Assembly: GCF_025153455.1 (NCBI RefSeq)
Contig: NZ_JANZNT010000001.1
Location: 2,242,001-2,306,000 of the forward strand
Reading direction: 5' to 3'
DNA: 64,000 bases
DNA from: Sphingomonas sp. BGYR3
Lineage (GTDB): Bacteria > Pseudomonadota > Alphaproteobacteria > Sphingomonadales > Sphingomonadaceae
The notes below the pieces were generated by a model, which was not told the origin of the DNA, ran no database searches, and saw nothing but the letters and a program-made list of their open reading frames with translations. Of the stretch, positions 45,667 to 56,194 are shown piece after piece; position 1 is the first letter of the stretch, and each line of letters starts with the position of its first letter. A program made the position numbers and the translations under genes.

Positions 45667-47150
45667 CAGTCGTTCCGGGTTTGGGCGGCAGGCGTCGCGG
45701 TGTCGATCGCCTGTACCGGGGTGTCGGGGTTCCAGCCGCCGCCGAGCGCGCCGTACAGCTGGACAAGGGCGGTCGCCTTGTCCGCGCGCGCCTGGGCCAG
45801 GCTGTTTGCGGCGCTGAGCAGGCTGTTTTCGGTCTGGTTCAGCGTGGTGAAATCGGTGAGGCCTGCGCGATACTGGCTGCGGGCGAGGATCGCGGCGTTG
45901 GTCGATGCGGTCAGCGCCTGCTGAAACTCCGCCTCGCGCCGGTTGGCCGAATCAAGCGCGACAATCGCGTTCTCGATATCCTCCAGCGCGACCAGCACGC
46001 TGGATTTATAGGCGAGGAATGCGCCGTCCGCCGCCGCCTCTGCCGACCGCGCCTGTGCGCGCAGGCGGCCGCCGTCAAAGATCGTCTGGGCGATGCTGCT
46101 GAACAGGCGGCCGTTGACCACATTGAACAGCGATCCGATCGCATTGGCGTTGCTGTCGATGGTGCCGCCGATCGACAGCGCGGGGAACAGCTGAGCCCGC
46201 GCCACGCCGATCTGGGCCGTTGCGGCGGCAAGGTTGCGTTCGGCCGAACGGACATCGGGCCGCTGGCGAAGCGTATCGGCGGGGATGCCCGCCGCGATCC
46301 GGGCCGGGCCGGTGGGGATCGGGCGAACCGCCTCCATCCGGCTTTTCAGCGCGCCAGGCGCCTGCCCGGTCAGCACGCCAAGCCGGCTGACGGCGGCGTT
46401 GTACGACGCCTCGATCTGCGGGATCGAGGCTGCGGTCTGGGCACGCGAAATCCGTGCCTGTTCGACATCCAGCGAAGAAACAAGGCCGGCCTGGACCCGA
46501 AAGCCCGCAATCTCCAGATTTTCGTCCTGGATGCCCAGCGATTCGCGGGCATTGGCCAGTTGCAGCTGGGCCAGCCGGGCCTGCACGTAATTGCGGGCGA
46601 TTTCGCCCTGCACCGCGATCAGCACGCCGGCCAGGTCATAGCCCGACGCCTGATATTGGGCGAGCGTTGCCCGGACATTGGCCGCGTTTCCGCCGAACAG
46701 GTCGATCTGATAGCGCGCATCGCCGCCGACCGAGAAATTGGTGCTGCCGCCGCCTGATTCGATGATCGTGCCATCGGGCAGCGTGGTGGTGCGCGTGCCG
46801 CCGACCAGCGGTTCGTTGCGCGATCCGCTGCCGGATGCGGAAACGCTGGGCAACAATGCGGCGCGCGAGGTGACAAGCTGTTCGCGCGCCTGACGCAGGC
46901 GGGTCAGCGACTGGGCCACGTCCAGATTGGTGGTGGCCGCGCTGCCGACCAGTTCGGTCAGCAACGGATCGTCAAACTGCGTCCACCATTGCGTCAGATC
47001 GACCGGCGTGGCGGCAGGCGCGGTGCCGACCGAATAGCCATCCGGCAGGCCAAGCGCGGCCCCGCTGGCCGGGCGGTATTGCGGACCGACCGAACAGGCG
47101 CCCAGCGGCGCGGCGACGGCCAGCGTGAACAGGAATCGTCTCACCAACAT
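45666..47150 (-). CDS. TolC/NodT-family outer membrane efflux lipoprotein, 494 aa
   Basis: A lipoprotein signal ([14 protein letters not shown]) is followed by the NodT-family start [10 protein letters not shown], two repeated TolC-type helical units with [19 protein letters not shown] and [16 protein letters not shown], and a C-terminal half with repeated [21 protein letters not shown]. It forms the trimeric outer-membrane duct of the MacAB-like system. The start MLVRRFLF is chosen because the 38 upstream codons do not look like a signal. Confidence 0.92.
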   Translation of the reverse strand: MLVRRFLFTLAVAAPLGACSVGPQYRPASGAALGLPDGYSVGTAPAATPVDLTQWWTQFDDPLLTELVGSAATTNLDVAQSLTRLRQAREQLVTSRAALLPSVSASGSGSRNEPLVGGTRTTTLPDGTIIESGGGSTNFSVGGDARYQIDLFGGNAANVRATLAQYQASGYDLAGVLIAVQGEIARNYVQARLAQLQLANARESLGIQDENLEIAGFRVQAGLVSSLDVEQARISRAQTAASIPQIEASYNAAVSRLGVLTGQAPGALKSRMEAVRPIPTGPARIAAGIPADTLRQRPDVRSAERNLAAATAQIGVARAQLFPALSIGGTIDSNANAIGSLFNVVNGRLFSSIAQTIFDGGRLRAQARSAEAAADGAFLAYKSSVLVALEDIENAIVALDSANRREAEFQQALTASTNAAILARSQYRAGLTDFTTLNQTENSLLSAANSLAQARADKATALVQLYGALGGGWNPDTPVQAIDTATPAAQTRND

Positions 47151-47346
47151 CCCCCAAGCGCATACGAGCGAGCCGACACCCAAGTCCAAGGCATTTGTGT
47201 CGCAAAATGTATCGCGACCGTTTCGGATCGCAGCATCCATCGAACCGGCGATGCTGTCACGCAATACCGCCTTTCGGTGCCGAAGGTGCTTGCAAAGACC
47301 ATCGCCAGCGGGGAAACAGCGCGCGACCGGACCAAGGAGAGCAAGA

Positions 47347-49287
47347 ATGGCCGATGCCGCACTCTATCCCGTGCCAGACGAATGGCGTCGCAAGGCGCGC
47401 GTCGATGCGGCAGGATATGAGCGGCTGTACGGGCGGGCGCTGGCCGATCCGGGCAGTTTCTGGCTGGAACAGGCGCGGCGGCTGGACTGGATCAAGCGGC
47501 CGGAAATCGCCGGGGACTGGTCGTTCGATGAGGCCGATTTCCACATCCAGTGGTTTGCCGACGGCAAGCTGAACGTCGCGGCGAATTGCATCGACCGGCA
47601 TCTGTCGACGCGCGGCGACAGCGTGGCGATCATCTGGGAACCGGACGATCCGGCCGCCGAGCCGCGCCGCATCACCTATCGCGAACTGCACGCAGAGGTG
47701 TGCCGCTTTGCCAATGTGCTGAAGGCCCAGGGCGTCCAGAAGGGCGACCGCGTCACCATTTACCTGCCGATGATCCCGGAGGCGGCGTTCGCGGTGCTGG
47801 CGTGCGCGCGCATCGGGGCGATTCATTCGGTGGTGTTCGGCGGCTTTTCGCCCGATGCGCTGGCCGGACGCATCACCGATTGCGACAGCCGCGTCGTCAT
47901 CACCGCCGATCAGGGATGCCGGGGCGGCAAGCGCGTACCGCTGAAGGCCAATGTCGATGCCGCCGCATCGCGCGCGCCGGTGCTGGAACGCGTGATCGTG
48001 ATCCGTGCAACCGGCGGCGAGGTTGCGATGACCGAGGGCCGGGATGTCTGGTACCATGAGGCCGCGGCGGGCGTTCCCGCCGAATGCAAGCCGGAGCCGA
48101 TGGGCGCGGAAGACCCGCTGTTCATCCTCTACACCAGCGGATCGACGGGCAAGCCCAAGGGCGTGCTGCACAGTTCGGGCGGATATCTGCTGTGGGCCAG
48201 CCTGACGCATGAGCTGTGTTTCGATTACCGGCCGGGCGAGGTGTTCTGGTGCGCCGCCGACATCGGCTGGGTCACTGGGCACAGCTATATCCTGTATGGC
48301 CCGCTGGCCAATGGCGCGACGACCGTGATGTTCGAAGGCGTGCCGAACTGGCCCGATGCCAGCCGCATCTGGCAGGTTGTCGACCGGCATCAGGTGCAGA
48401 CGCTGTTCACCGCACCGACGGCGCTGCGCGCGCTGATGAAGGATGGCGATGATTATGTGAAGGCGACGAGCCGTGCCTCGCTGCGCCTGCTGGGCACGGT
48501 GGGGGAGCCGATCAATCCCGAGGCATGGCGCTGGTATCACGATGTCGCGGGCGAGGGACGGTGCCCGATCATCGACACCTGGTGGCAGACCGAAACGGGC
48601 GGGGCGATGATCGCGCCGCTGCCGGGGGCAACCGACCTGAAGCCCGGTTCGGCCACCCGGCCATTGCCGGGGGTGGAGCCGCAGCTGGTCGATGCCGAGG
48701 GCCGGGTGCTGGACGGCGCGACCGAGGGCAATCTGGTCATCGCGCGCAGCTGGCCGGGGCAGATGCGCACCGTTTGGGGAGACCATGACCGGTTTTTCCA
48801 GACCTATTTCACCACCTATCCCGGCAAATATTTCACAGGCGACGGGTGCCGCCGGGACGAGGATGGCTATTACTGGATCACCGGGCGGGTGGATGACGTG
48901 ATCAACGTGTCCGGCCACCGCATGGGGACGGCGGAAGTCGAAAGCGCGCTGGTCCTGCACCCGAAGGTGGCGGAGGCGGCTGTCGTCGGATTTCCCCATG
49001 AGGTGAAGGGGCAGGGTATCTATGCCTATGTCACGCTGAACGCGCGGGTCGAGGCGGACGAGGCGCTGCGCAGCGATCTGATCAAATGGGTGCGCAACGA
49101 AATCGGACCGATTGCCACGCCCGACGCGATCCAGTTCGCCCCCGGCCTGCCCAAGACGCGCAGTGGCAAGATCATGCGCCGCATCCTGCGCAAGATTGCG
49201 GAGGGCGATGTGTCGTCGCTGGGCGATACATCGACCCTGGCCGATCCGGCGGTGGTCGACGATCTGGTCGCCAATCGCGTCGGCTGA
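47347..49287 (+). CDS. acs: Acetyl-CoA synthetase
   Basis: This is an AMP-forming acetate-CoA ligase. It has the AMP-binding motif [20 protein letters not shown], the acetate-pocket [36 protein letters not shown] and the C-terminal [18 protein letters not shown], whose Lys is the regulatory acetylation site. The length of about 646 residues from [13 protein letters not shown] is standard. The 74 codons read upstream in the open frame are not family-like and overlap the divergent efflux gene. The start follows GGAGAGCAAGA. The gap 47151-47346 holds the two divergent promoters. Confidence 0.97.
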   Translation: MADAALYPVPDEWRRKARVDAAGYERLYGRALADPGSFWLEQARRLDWIKRPEIAGDWSFDEADFHIQWFADGKLNVAANCIDRHLSTRGDSVAIIWEPDDPAAEPRRITYRELHAEVCRFANVLKAQGVQKGDRVTIYLPMIPEAAFAVLACARIGAIHSVVFGGFSPDALAGRITDCDSRVVITADQGCRGGKRVPLKANVDAAASRAPVLERVIVIRATGGEVAMTEGRDVWYHEAAAGVPAECKPEPMGAEDPLFILYTSGSTGKPKGVLHSSGGYLLWASLTHELCFDYRPGEVFWCAADIGWVTGHSYILYGPLANGATTVMFEGVPNWPDASRIWQVVDRHQVQTLFTAPTALRALMKDGDDYVKATSRASLRLLGTVGEPINPEAWRWYHDVAGEGRCPIIDTWWQTETGGAMIAPLPGATDLKPGSATRPLPGVEPQLVDAEGRVLDGATEGNLVIARSWPGQMRTVWGDHDRFFQTYFTTYPGKYFTGDGCRRDEDGYYWITGRVDDVINVSGHRMGTAEVESALVLHPKVAEAAVVGFPHEVKGQGIYAYVTLNARVEADEALRSDLIKWVRNEIGPIATPDAIQFAPGLPKTRSGKIMRRILRKIAEGDVSSLGDTSTLADPAVVDDLVANRVG

Positions 49288-49343
49288 ACATGGGCGGGTG
49301 CGGTTAACGGGAAATTAGCCGGTTCCGGCTAGCGTTTCCGGTC

Positions 49344-50174
49344 ATGATGGCCAGGCAGCGTCAATTTCAGGACCCGCTTTACGCCTTTCGTTCCGACGAC
49401 GATGGCTCGCCGCAGCTGCTTGCCCGCAAGCAGGAGGAACAGGCGCAGAAGATCCGCCAGTGGATCATGCTGTCGATGGGCGGCATGGGATTGATCGCCG
49501 GTCTGGTGTGGATGGCATGGCCGGCGGAACGACAGGTGGTCGGGGCCAGCACAGATGCCTTTGCCCGCGATGACGGGCGTGGCCCGATGCTGGGCGCGGC
49601 CCCGGCCGGCAAGGGCGCAGGCAAGGGGTTGGCGGATGCAGGCCAGGGGACGAAGCGCCCCCGGTCCGGCGGGATGCTCGGCCCGAAGCAGCGAGACACT
49701 GGCCGGCGGACGGAGCAGCGCCAGGACGCGGCGGCGCCTGTTGCCACGCCGCGCTGGGATGCGGCCGTTGAACGGGTAGCCGCGAGCGAGGCGCGCGGTG
49801 GCATCGCGCCGCAACAGGGTGCCGCGCGGGGCGTTTCGGGATTTCGGCGATGCTCGTCCGGGGTGACGCAGTGCGTGATCGACGGCGCGCAGTTCCGCTG
49901 GAACAACCGCATCGTGGAACTGGCCGATGCAGAGGTGCCCAATCCGCGCCTGCCGGCGTGTCAGGAAGAAGCGATCATTGGCGCGCGCTCGTTGGCGCGG
50001 CTGGCGTCGCTCTTGAATGATGGGCCGTTCGTCATTTCCCCGCAGTCGCTCGGCAAGGGCAAGCGGGGAGCCGAGCGCCATATCGTGATGCGGCAGGGCG
50101 TGTCGATCGGGGCCGTGCTGATCGAGGAGGGGTTGGCCAGGCGGCCGGGCGCCAGCGTCCCGCGCTGGTGCTGA
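49344..50174 (+). CDS. Membrane-anchored protein with thermonuclease-like C-terminal domain, 276 aa
   Basis: An N-terminal cytoplasmic segment is followed by a helix (IMLSMGGMGLIAGLVWMAW, about 41-60) and a long Gly/Ala/Arg-rich linker (65-160). The C-terminal 100 residues resemble a staphylococcal nuclease fold, with VTQCVIDGAQFRWNNRIVEL and DAEVPNPRLPACQEEAIIGA then GAVLIEEGLARRPG. The Arg-Asp-Glu-Arg catalytic set is not complete that I can see (the usual E-x3-R is weak), so it may bind rather than cut. It lies opposite ftsH with a hairpin between. Confidence 0.7.
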   Translation: MMARQRQFQDPLYAFRSDDDGSPQLLARKQEEQAQKIRQWIMLSMGGMGLIAGLVWMAWPAERQVVGASTDAFARDDGRGPMLGAAPAGKGAGKGLADAGQGTKRPRSGGMLGPKQRDTGRRTEQRQDAAAPVATPRWDAAVERVAASEARGGIAPQQGAARGVSGFRRCSSGVTQCVIDGAQFRWNNRIVELADAEVPNPRLPACQEEAIIGARSLARLASLLNDGPFVISPQSLGKGKRGAERHIVMRQGVSIGAVLIEEGLARRPGASVPRWC

Positions 50175-50180
50175 TCCACG

Positions 50181-50212
50181 AAAAGGCCCGCCAGAACCGG
50201 GTCTGACGGGCC
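50181..50212 (-). terminator. Rho-independent terminator of ftsH
   Basis: On the minus strand GGCCCGTCAGA and TCTGGCGGGCC pair over 11 positions (one G-T) around a CCCGGT-type loop and are followed by TTTT. It lies 37-68 bases after the ftsH stop. It also separates ftsH from the convergent gene ending at 50174. Confidence 0.7.
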
Positions 50213-50248
50213 AAATCGCTCAATGCCTTGCGGCCGGTGACCGGATGG

Positions 50249-52225
50249 TCACGCGCCCTGGGGCGAGGGGGTGCCGAACGGCCCCTTTGGCCGCCGGATC
50301 TTCGGGATCGCGCTGCCGCCAGCGGGAACCGAGCTGGAGCCGGACACCGCAACGCCGCCCTTGTCGATCGTGCCGCCGTCGAGCAGCTGCTTGATCTCGT
50401 CCCCCGACAGGGTTTCGAATTCCAGCAGCGCCTCGGCCAGCTTGTGCAGCTGGTCGATATGCGTGGTCAGGATGTGCTTGGCACGATCCAGGCCGCCCTC
50501 GACGATCGACTTGATTTCCGCGTCGATCAGCTGCTGCGTCTGGTTGGACATCCGCACCGGCTGGCTGGACGAATAGCCAAGGAAGCTCTCGCCCTCTGGC
50601 TGTGCATATTCGACCGGGCCGACCTTGTCCGACATACCCCAGCGCGTCACCATGTCGCGGGCCAGGCCCGTGGCATATTGAATGTCGCCGGATGCGCCGG
50701 ACGATACCTTGTCATAGCCGAAGATGATTTCCTCGGCCACGCGGCCGCCCATGGCTACGGAGAGGTTCGCGTACATCTTGTCGCGGTGGTAGCTGTAGCT
50801 GTCGCGTTCCGGCAGGCGCATCACCATGCCCAGCGCACGACCGCGCGGGATGATCGTCGCCTTGTGGATCGGATCCGACGCCGGTTCGTGGACGGAGACG
50901 ATGGCATGGCCCGCCTCGTGATAGGCGGTCATCCGCTTTTCATCGTCGGTCATGACCATGGAGCGGCGTTCCGCACCCATCATCACCTTGTCCTTCGCCT
51001 CCTCGAACTCCTGCATCGCAACCAGGCGCTTGCCCTTGCGTGCGGCGGTCAGCGCGGCCTCGTTGACGAGGTTTGCGAGATCGGCACCGGAGAAGCCCGG
51101 CGTGCCGCGCGCGATGGTGCGCGCATCGACATCGGGGGCCAGCGGCACCTTTTTCATATGGACCTGAAGGATCTTCACGCGGCCTTCGATATCCGGGCGC
51201 GGCACCACGACCTGACGGTCGAAACGGCCGGGACGGAGCAGCGCGGGATCGAGCACGTCCGGACGGTTGGTCGCAGCGATGATGATGATGCCTTCATTCG
51301 CCTCGAACCCGTCCATTTCGACGAGCAGCTGGTTGAGCGTCTGCTCACGCTCGTCATTGCCGTTGCCAAGGCCGGCACCGCGATGGCGGCCGACCGCGTC
51401 GATTTCGTCGATGAAGACGATGCAGGGCGCGCTCTTCTTTGCCTGTTCGAACATGTCGCGGACGCGGCTTGCGCCGACGCCGACGAACATTTCGACAAAG
51501 TCCGAGCCGGAGATGGTGAAGAACGGCACGCCAGCCTCACCCGCAATGGCGCGGGCGAGCAGCGTCTTGCCGGTGCCGGGCGAACCGACGAGCAGCGCAC
51601 CCTTCGGAATCTTGCCGCCCAGCCGGGCGAACTTGGTCGGATCCTTCAGGAACTCGACGATTTCCTGAAGCTCCTCACGCGCTTCGTCGATGCCAGCCAC
51701 GTCGTCAAAGGTCACGCGACCTTCCTTTTGCGTCAGCATCTTGGCGCGCGATTTGCCAAAGCCCATCGCGCCGCCGCCACCGGCGTTCTTCTGCATCTGG
51801 CGCACCACGAAGAACGCGATGCCCAGGAACAGGACGAACGGCAGCGACTGAATGAGCAGTACCTGCCAGATCGACGTGCGCTCCTGCGGCTGACCATTGA
51901 TGGTCACGCCTGCCTTGCGCAGCGTGTCGGTGAGGTTGGGATCCGGCACCGCATAGGTGCGATAGCGATTACCATCGGCCAGATCGCCCGTGATGACTTC
52001 GCCGGAGATGTTGACGGTTTTCACCTGTCCCTGTTCGACCCGGTCAAGGAACGCCGAATAGGGCAGATCAGCGCCCGCGGCCTGGCCGCTGCGCGTGCCG
52101 TCCAGCAGGGTGACGAACAGCGCCAGCGCCGCCAGGATGCCCACCCAGATCGCCAGGCTTTTCATCCAGGGATTGTTGCCGCCGCCATTGTTGCCGGAAC
52201 CGGTAGGCTTTTCGTTGTCGCTCAT
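50249..52225 (-). CDS. ftsH: ATP-dependent zinc metalloprotease FtsH
   Basis: This is a membrane-bound AAA protease for quality control and regulated proteolysis. It has two N-terminal helices (residues 22-42, [20 protein letters not shown], and about 115-135, [20 protein letters not shown]) around a periplasmic loop, Walker [20 protein letters not shown], Walker [11 protein letters not shown], the second region of homology [19 protein letters not shown] and zinc motif [10 protein letters not shown]. The length of about 658 residues is standard. The start is [11 protein letters not shown]. It follows tilS on the same strand. Confidence 0.97.
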   Translation of the reverse strand: MSDNEKPTGSGNNGGGNNPWMKSLAIWVGILAALALFVTLLDGTRSGQAAGADLPYSAFLDRVEQGQVKTVNISGEVITGDLADGNRYRTYAVPDPNLTDTLRKAGVTINGQPQERTSIWQVLLIQSLPFVLFLGIAFFVVRQMQKNAGGGGAMGFGKSRAKMLTQKEGRVTFDDVAGIDEAREELQEIVEFLKDPTKFARLGGKIPKGALLVGSPGTGKTLLARAIAGEAGVPFFTISGSDFVEMFVGVGASRVRDMFEQAKKSAPCIVFIDEIDAVGRHRGAGLGNGNDEREQTLNQLLVEMDGFEANEGIIIIAATNRPDVLDPALLRPGRFDRQVVVPRPDIEGRVKILQVHMKKVPLAPDVDARTIARGTPGFSGADLANLVNEAALTAARKGKRLVAMQEFEEAKDKVMMGAERRSMVMTDDEKRMTAYHEAGHAIVSVHEPASDPIHKATIIPRGRALGMVMRLPERDSYSYHRDKMYANLSVAMGGRVAEEIIFGYDKVSSGASGDIQYATGLARDMVTRWGMSDKVGPVEYAQPEGESFLGYSSSQPVRMSNQTQQLIDAEIKSIVEGGLDRAKHILTTHIDQLHKLAEALLEFETLSGDEIKQLLDGGTIDKGGVAVSGSSSVPAGGSAIPKIRRPKGPFGTPSPQGA

Positions 52226-52290
52226 GAAACAGACACCTTTCCAACACCAAGATAGGCCAGCGACCCTTAATAGCAATGGAACAGTGTCGA

Positions 52291-53286
52291 TCAGGGTAAT
52301 CGACGCGGCGGAGCGGGGCGGAACTGCCAGTTTTCGCCATTCGCGCGCGCCATGACGCCGCCATGGCTGGCCCCGCCGCCGCCGGTCAGCGCATCGAGCA
52401 GCGGTTCGATATCGGCGCTATCGGCAAAGCCCGGCGAATCGATACCGGCATCGGCGCGCACCCGCTGGATCGCACGGCGAACCAGCCGCCGGGCGAGATC
52501 GCGCGGCAGATCGCCCGCCGCAAGGGTGACGGCCCCGTCCGGCCCGGCGCTGGCGCGTTCCGTCCATAGGCGTTCGGCCACCCAGTCGAGCGCGCCATCC
52601 GCCTGTGCCAGCCGGTCGGCAGTGCGCGCCAGCATCCGGGGGTCGAGCCACGCCTGCTGCCCCAGCATCGCGCGGACGCGCACCCGTTCATAGGCGGGGT
52701 CGGCATTGCCGGGATCGTCGGCAAACGGGATGGCGTGAGCAAAGCAGAGCGCGCGCAGATCGGCCCGTGTCCAGCCGAGCAGCGGGCGGATCACGGCGAG
52801 GCCCTGTGCCATGCCGATGGCCGGGATGCCGCGCATCCCGGTAAGGCCGACGCCGCGGGCGGCGCGCATCAGCATCGTTTCCGCCTGATCGTCCGCCTGA
52901 TGTGCGGTCGCCAGCGCCAGCGCGCAGTGGCGGGCGGCCCATTCGCCAAGCGCGGCATAGCGCGCGGTGCGTGCCCGTTCCTGAACCGCCGGGCCGCGGG
53001 CAAGGCCGGTCAGGGCAAGGATTTCATGGGGCACGCCCAGCGCGGTGCAATGATCCGCCACCATCTGCGCCTCATCCGCCGAGCCGGTACGCAGGCCGTG
53101 ATCGACCGTGGCGGCGATGACTGCATCGGGAAAGGCGGCATGGGCAAGCGCCAGCATGGCCATGCTGTCCGCCCCGCCCGACACCGCCAGGGCAAGCGGC
53201 GCGGCGGCGGCGGGGGGATGGGGCAGCAGCGTCAGCGCATGGCCATGAAAGCGAGCGACCAGGTCCGATGGCGGGGCAGACGGCAT
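52291..53286 (-). CDS. tilS: tRNA(Ile)-lysidine synthase TilS
   Basis: This converts C34 of tRNA-Ile(CAU) to lysidine, using ATP. It has the P-loop-like motif [35 protein letters not shown] and [18 protein letters not shown]. The length of about 331 residues is short because the C-terminal domains are reduced, as in many alphaproteobacteria. The start [10 protein letters not shown] avoids a 32-codon extension. It precedes ftsH, the usual order in the tol-pal-cpoB-tilS-ftsH neighbourhood. Confidence 0.92.
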   Translation of the reverse strand: MPSAPPSDLVARFHGHALTLLPHPPAAAAPLALAVSGGADSMAMLALAHAAFPDAVIAATVDHGLRTGSADEAQMVADHCTALGVPHEILALTGLARGPAVQERARTARYAALGEWAARHCALALATAHQADDQAETMLMRAARGVGLTGMRGIPAIGMAQGLAVIRPLLGWTRADLRALCFAHAIPFADDPGNADPAYERVRVRAMLGQQAWLDPRMLARTADRLAQADGALDWVAERLWTERASAGPDGAVTLAAGDLPRDLARRLVRRAIQRVRADAGIDSPGFADSADIEPLLDALTGGGGASHGGVMARANGENWQFRPAPPRRLP

Positions 53287-53397
53287 GGACAGGGGATTGC
53301 GCGCGGGCGGGGGCGGGTCAAGCGCGGGTTGTCTGCGCCCTCCGGATGGTTGCGCGGACAGCCGGTTGATGGCTGTCCGCACACGGGCCGCGAAGGA

Positions 53398-54246
53398 TCA
53401 GCCGAGGGCCGCCGCGACCGCGCTGCTGAGGGAGGCGGTGGGGCGGCCAAGCAGGCGGGCAAGCGTGCCGCTTTCGTCCTCCAGCCATCCGTCGGGGGCC
53501 TTTACATCGACATCCACGAGCATCGCGGCGAACCCGGCGGGCAGGCCAAAGCTTTCGAGGATGCCCTGATACACCTGTGGCGGCAGGTCGTTGTACGGGA
53601 AAGCCTTGCCGGTCTGACGGGCGACTTCGGCGGCAAGGTCGGACAGGGTGAACGCCTCATCACCGCCAAGCTCATAGGTTGCGCCGCCATGGCCCGCATC
53701 GGCCGCGACGATGGCGACCGCTTCGGCATAGTCGCGGCGGGTGGCGGGCGTGAACCGCGCGGCCCCGGCGGCGCCGATCAGCGCCCCTGCCTCCAGCGCG
53801 GCGCCCAGCGTGCCGGTCCAGTTTTCGGTGTACCAGCCGTTGCGCAGCACCGTGGCGGACAGGCCCGATGCGGCAATCAGCGCTTCGGTCGCGCGGTGAT
53901 CCTGCGCAATCAGCAGTGGCGAGACATCTGCCTTGAGGATGGACGTATAGACGATCCGGCCGACCCCGGCAGCAACCGCCGCGTCGATCACATTGCGGTG
54001 CTGGCCGACCCGGTCGTTGAAATCGCTGGAAGAGATGAGGACCAGCGTTTCGACGCCCGCCAGTGCGGGTGCCAGCGCGTCCGGCGCATGCGTGTAATCG
54101 AACGCGCGCGATTCGACCGCCAGGTCCGCGACCTTGGCAGGATCGCGTGCCAGCGCGACGATCGGGGTGCCGGCTGCACGCGACTTGAGCAGGTCGATGG
54201 CGGCACGGCCCAGCTGTCCGCTGGCACCGGTGATGGCGATTGTCAT
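53398..54246 (-). CDS. NmrA/QorB-like NAD(P)H-binding oxidoreductase, 282 aa
   Basis: This is an atypical SDR with the N-terminal MTIAITGASGQLGRAAIDLL and middle motifs VLISSSDFNDRVGQHRNVID and GRIVYTSILKADVS. It resembles quinone oxidoreductase 2 (QorB)-type NAD(P)H:quinone reductases. It is divergent from an HxlR-family regulator, which is the typical sensor partner for such enzymes. The start at 54246 is used because 16 upstream codons run into the promoter region. The activity is inferred from family only. Confidence 0.88.
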   Translation of the reverse strand: MTIAITGASGQLGRAAIDLLKSRAAGTPIVALARDPAKVADLAVESRAFDYTHAPDALAPALAGVETLVLISSSDFNDRVGQHRNVIDAAVAAGVGRIVYTSILKADVSPLLIAQDHRATEALIAASGLSATVLRNGWYTENWTGTLGAALEAGALIGAAGAARFTPATRRDYAEAVAIVAADAGHGGATYELGGDEAFTLSDLAAEVARQTGKAFPYNDLPPQVYQGILESFGLPAGFAAMLVDVDVKAPDGWLEDESGTLARLLGRPTASLSSAVAAALG

Positions 54247-54303
54247 GGGGTCGGCTCCTTCATTTGCGATTGACCCCGCCAGATAGTTGGACACAAATAA
54301 AAC

Positions 54304-54328
54304 GTAAGTACCGACATTTTTGTAAGTA
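54304..54328. promoter_or_regulatory. Direct repeats GTAAGTA x2, possible HxlR operator
   Basis: GTAAGTA occurs at 54304-54310 and 54322-54328, an 18-base spacing, in the 104-base gap between divergent start codons. HxlR/QorR-type regulators bind short repeated sites in such gaps. This is a positional inference. Confidence 0.35.
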
Positions 54329-54350
54329 TGCCGATAAAGGGTCCTGCCCC

Positions 54351-54725
54351 ATGCAATTCGTGCCCGATGTGCTGAACGAACGATGCGGTTCGCGGCTGGT
54401 GCTGAACCATGTGACCAGCCGATGGGGCGGCCTGGTGCTGATCGCGTTGCTGGACGGCACGCTGCGCTTCAGCAGCCTGCGTCGCCGGATCGGCGGCGTG
54501 TCCGAACGGATGCTGACCCAATCGCTTCGCCTGCTGGAGCGGGATGGCCTGATCGAGCGCATCGCCCATCAGGTGGTGCCGCCGCACGTCGATTACCGGT
54601 TGTCGCCCATGGGCCGCGACGTGGCGGAAAAGGTGCTGGCGCTGGCTCAGTGCATCGAGGGCAATCTGGACAAGATCATGGAGTTCCGGGAAGCTGGCGC
54701 GGAAGGGGCGGCGACCGCGGATTGA
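54351..54725 (+). CDS. HxlR-family transcriptional regulator, 124 aa
   Basis: This is a winged-helix regulator: SRWGGLVLIALLDGTLRFSS, LRRRIGGVSERMLTQSLRLL (recognition helix), ERDGLIERIAHQVVPPHVDYRLS (wing) and a short dimerising helix. The family's cysteine, when present, senses electrophiles; a Cys at residue 12 (NERCGSRL) could do so. It probably represses the divergent reductase. The start is the ATG at 54351; an extension of 37 codons is open but covers the promoter. Confidence 0.9.
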   Translation: MQFVPDVLNERCGSRLVLNHVTSRWGGLVLIALLDGTLRFSSLRRRIGGVSERMLTQSLRLLERDGLIERIAHQVVPPHVDYRLSPMGRDVAEKVLALAQCIEGNLDKIMEFREAGAEGAATAD

Positions 54726-54771
54726 TCGTTCGTGCAAGGATGGCGGCGTTCCGAATACGCATCCACGCCCG

Positions 54772-56085
54772 TCAATGCAGCTTCAGTTTAGGCCGGACGA
54801 TCTGGTTGACATGGCCGATGACGATGAGGGCGATGCCGCGCCACCAGCCATGGATGGCAATGAGGTGCATCCGGTAGAGCGACATATAGACGGTGCGGGC
54901 AATCCATCCTTCGACGAACATCCGTCCGCCGACCAGATTGCCCATCAGGCTGCCCACGGTGGAAAAGCGGCTGAGCGAGACGAGCGAGCCATGGTCGTTG
55001 TAGATAAAGTCCTTGAGCGGCCTGCCTTCCTGGGCACGAATCAGGTTGGCGAAGACCCGGCTGGCCATCTGATGCGCGGATTGCGCGCGCGGCGGCACCG
55101 GGCGTTCGCGCCCCGGCAACAGGCAGGAGGCGCAATCGCCCAGCGCATAGACGCGGTCATCGACGCTGGATTGCAGGGTCGGGCGAACGACGATCTGGTT
55201 TGAGCGGGTCAGTTCCAGATCGCCCAGCGTGCGCAGTTCGTCCGCGCCCTTGACCCCGGCGGCCCAGACGATGAGGTCGGCATCGACCCGTTCGCCCGAG
55301 CGGGTCAGGACGGCCTTCGCCTCAAGCGCTGTCACCTGCGTGTTGTCGAGGACGCGCACGCCCAGATTGACCAGTTCCTGTTTCGCGGTGGCGGCCAGCG
55401 GTTCGTCCAGCGCGGGAAGGATGCGGGGACCCGCTTCGACCAGCGTCACTTCCAGTTTGGTTTCGTCGAACACCTCCAGCCCGTAATGGCGCAGCGCCTT
55501 TGCCGCATTGTAGAGTTCGGCCGCCAGTTCGACGCCGGTCGCGCCGCCGCCGACAATGGCGACGCGCACCCGCGCATCGGGATCGCCGGTCTGATGCGCG
55601 TGATTGGTGCGAAGGCAGGCGTTGAGCAGCCGCTGGCGAAACCGGTCCGCCTGGGGCCGATCCTCAAGGAACATGGCGTGTTCGCGCACGCCGGGGACGC
55701 CGAAATCGTTGGAAATGCCGCCCATCGCCAGGACCAGATAGTCATAGCGGATGGTGTGGCGGCCGATCACTTCCTGCCCCTGTTCATCCATCAGGGGCGC
55801 GGTGGTCAGCGTGCGCGCCGCGCGATCGACGCTTTCGATGCTGCCGTGAAAGAAGCGATAGCCCCAGCGGACGGCATGACCGCCATAGCCGACCTCGTCC
55901 AGATTGGCGTCGAGCGATCCGGCCGCCACCTCGTGCAGCAGCGGTTTCCAGATATGGGTGAGGTTGCGGTCGATGAGGATGATGTCGTGCCGCTTGCGCC
56001 CGTATCGCGCGCCCAGTCGGCGAACCAGTTCCAGCCCCCCGGCCCCGCCGCCCACGACCACGATCTGCGTCTTGCGTTCGGCCAT
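54772..56085 (-). CDS. ndh: Type II NADH dehydrogenase (NDH-2)
   Basis: This is a single-subunit, non-pumping NADH:quinone oxidoreductase at the inner membrane. It has the FAD motif VVVGGGAGGLELVRRLG, the NADH motif VRVAIVGGGATGVELAAEL, VWAAGVKGADEL, DDRVYALGDCASCL and the quinone-side AQSAHQMASRVFANLI. The length is 437 residues. The C-terminal part includes amphipathic and hydrophobic stretches (GWWRGIALIVIGHVNQIV) for membrane binding. It is transcribed toward the HxlR gene. Confidence 0.92.
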   Translation of the reverse strand: MAERKTQIVVVGGGAGGLELVRRLGARYGRKRHDIILIDRNLTHIWKPLLHEVAAGSLDANLDEVGYGGHAVRWGYRFFHGSIESVDRAARTLTTAPLMDEQGQEVIGRHTIRYDYLVLAMGGISNDFGVPGVREHAMFLEDRPQADRFRQRLLNACLRTNHAHQTGDPDARVRVAIVGGGATGVELAAELYNAAKALRHYGLEVFDETKLEVTLVEAGPRILPALDEPLAATAKQELVNLGVRVLDNTQVTALEAKAVLTRSGERVDADLIVWAAGVKGADELRTLGDLELTRSNQIVVRPTLQSSVDDRVYALGDCASCLLPGRERPVPPRAQSAHQMASRVFANLIRAQEGRPLKDFIYNDHGSLVSLSRFSTVGSLMGNLVGGRMFVEGWIARTVYMSLYRMHLIAIHGWWRGIALIVIGHVNQIVRPKLKLH

Positions 56086-56194
56086 TCATGCCTCCCCCCG
56101 CTCGGCGCGCGAGCGTCGCTGAGGCATGATGCCAGACCGGGCGGGCAAAACCAAGAAAGGGTTGGGGACGGGATCCGGCGGCGGATTTACGCCG

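Noticed and set aside
47125..47346. 74-codon extension of acetyl-CoA synthetase
   Set aside because: It overlaps the divergent efflux gene start and promoter region and does not resemble Acs; the ATG at 47347 has a ribosome site and the family N-terminus.
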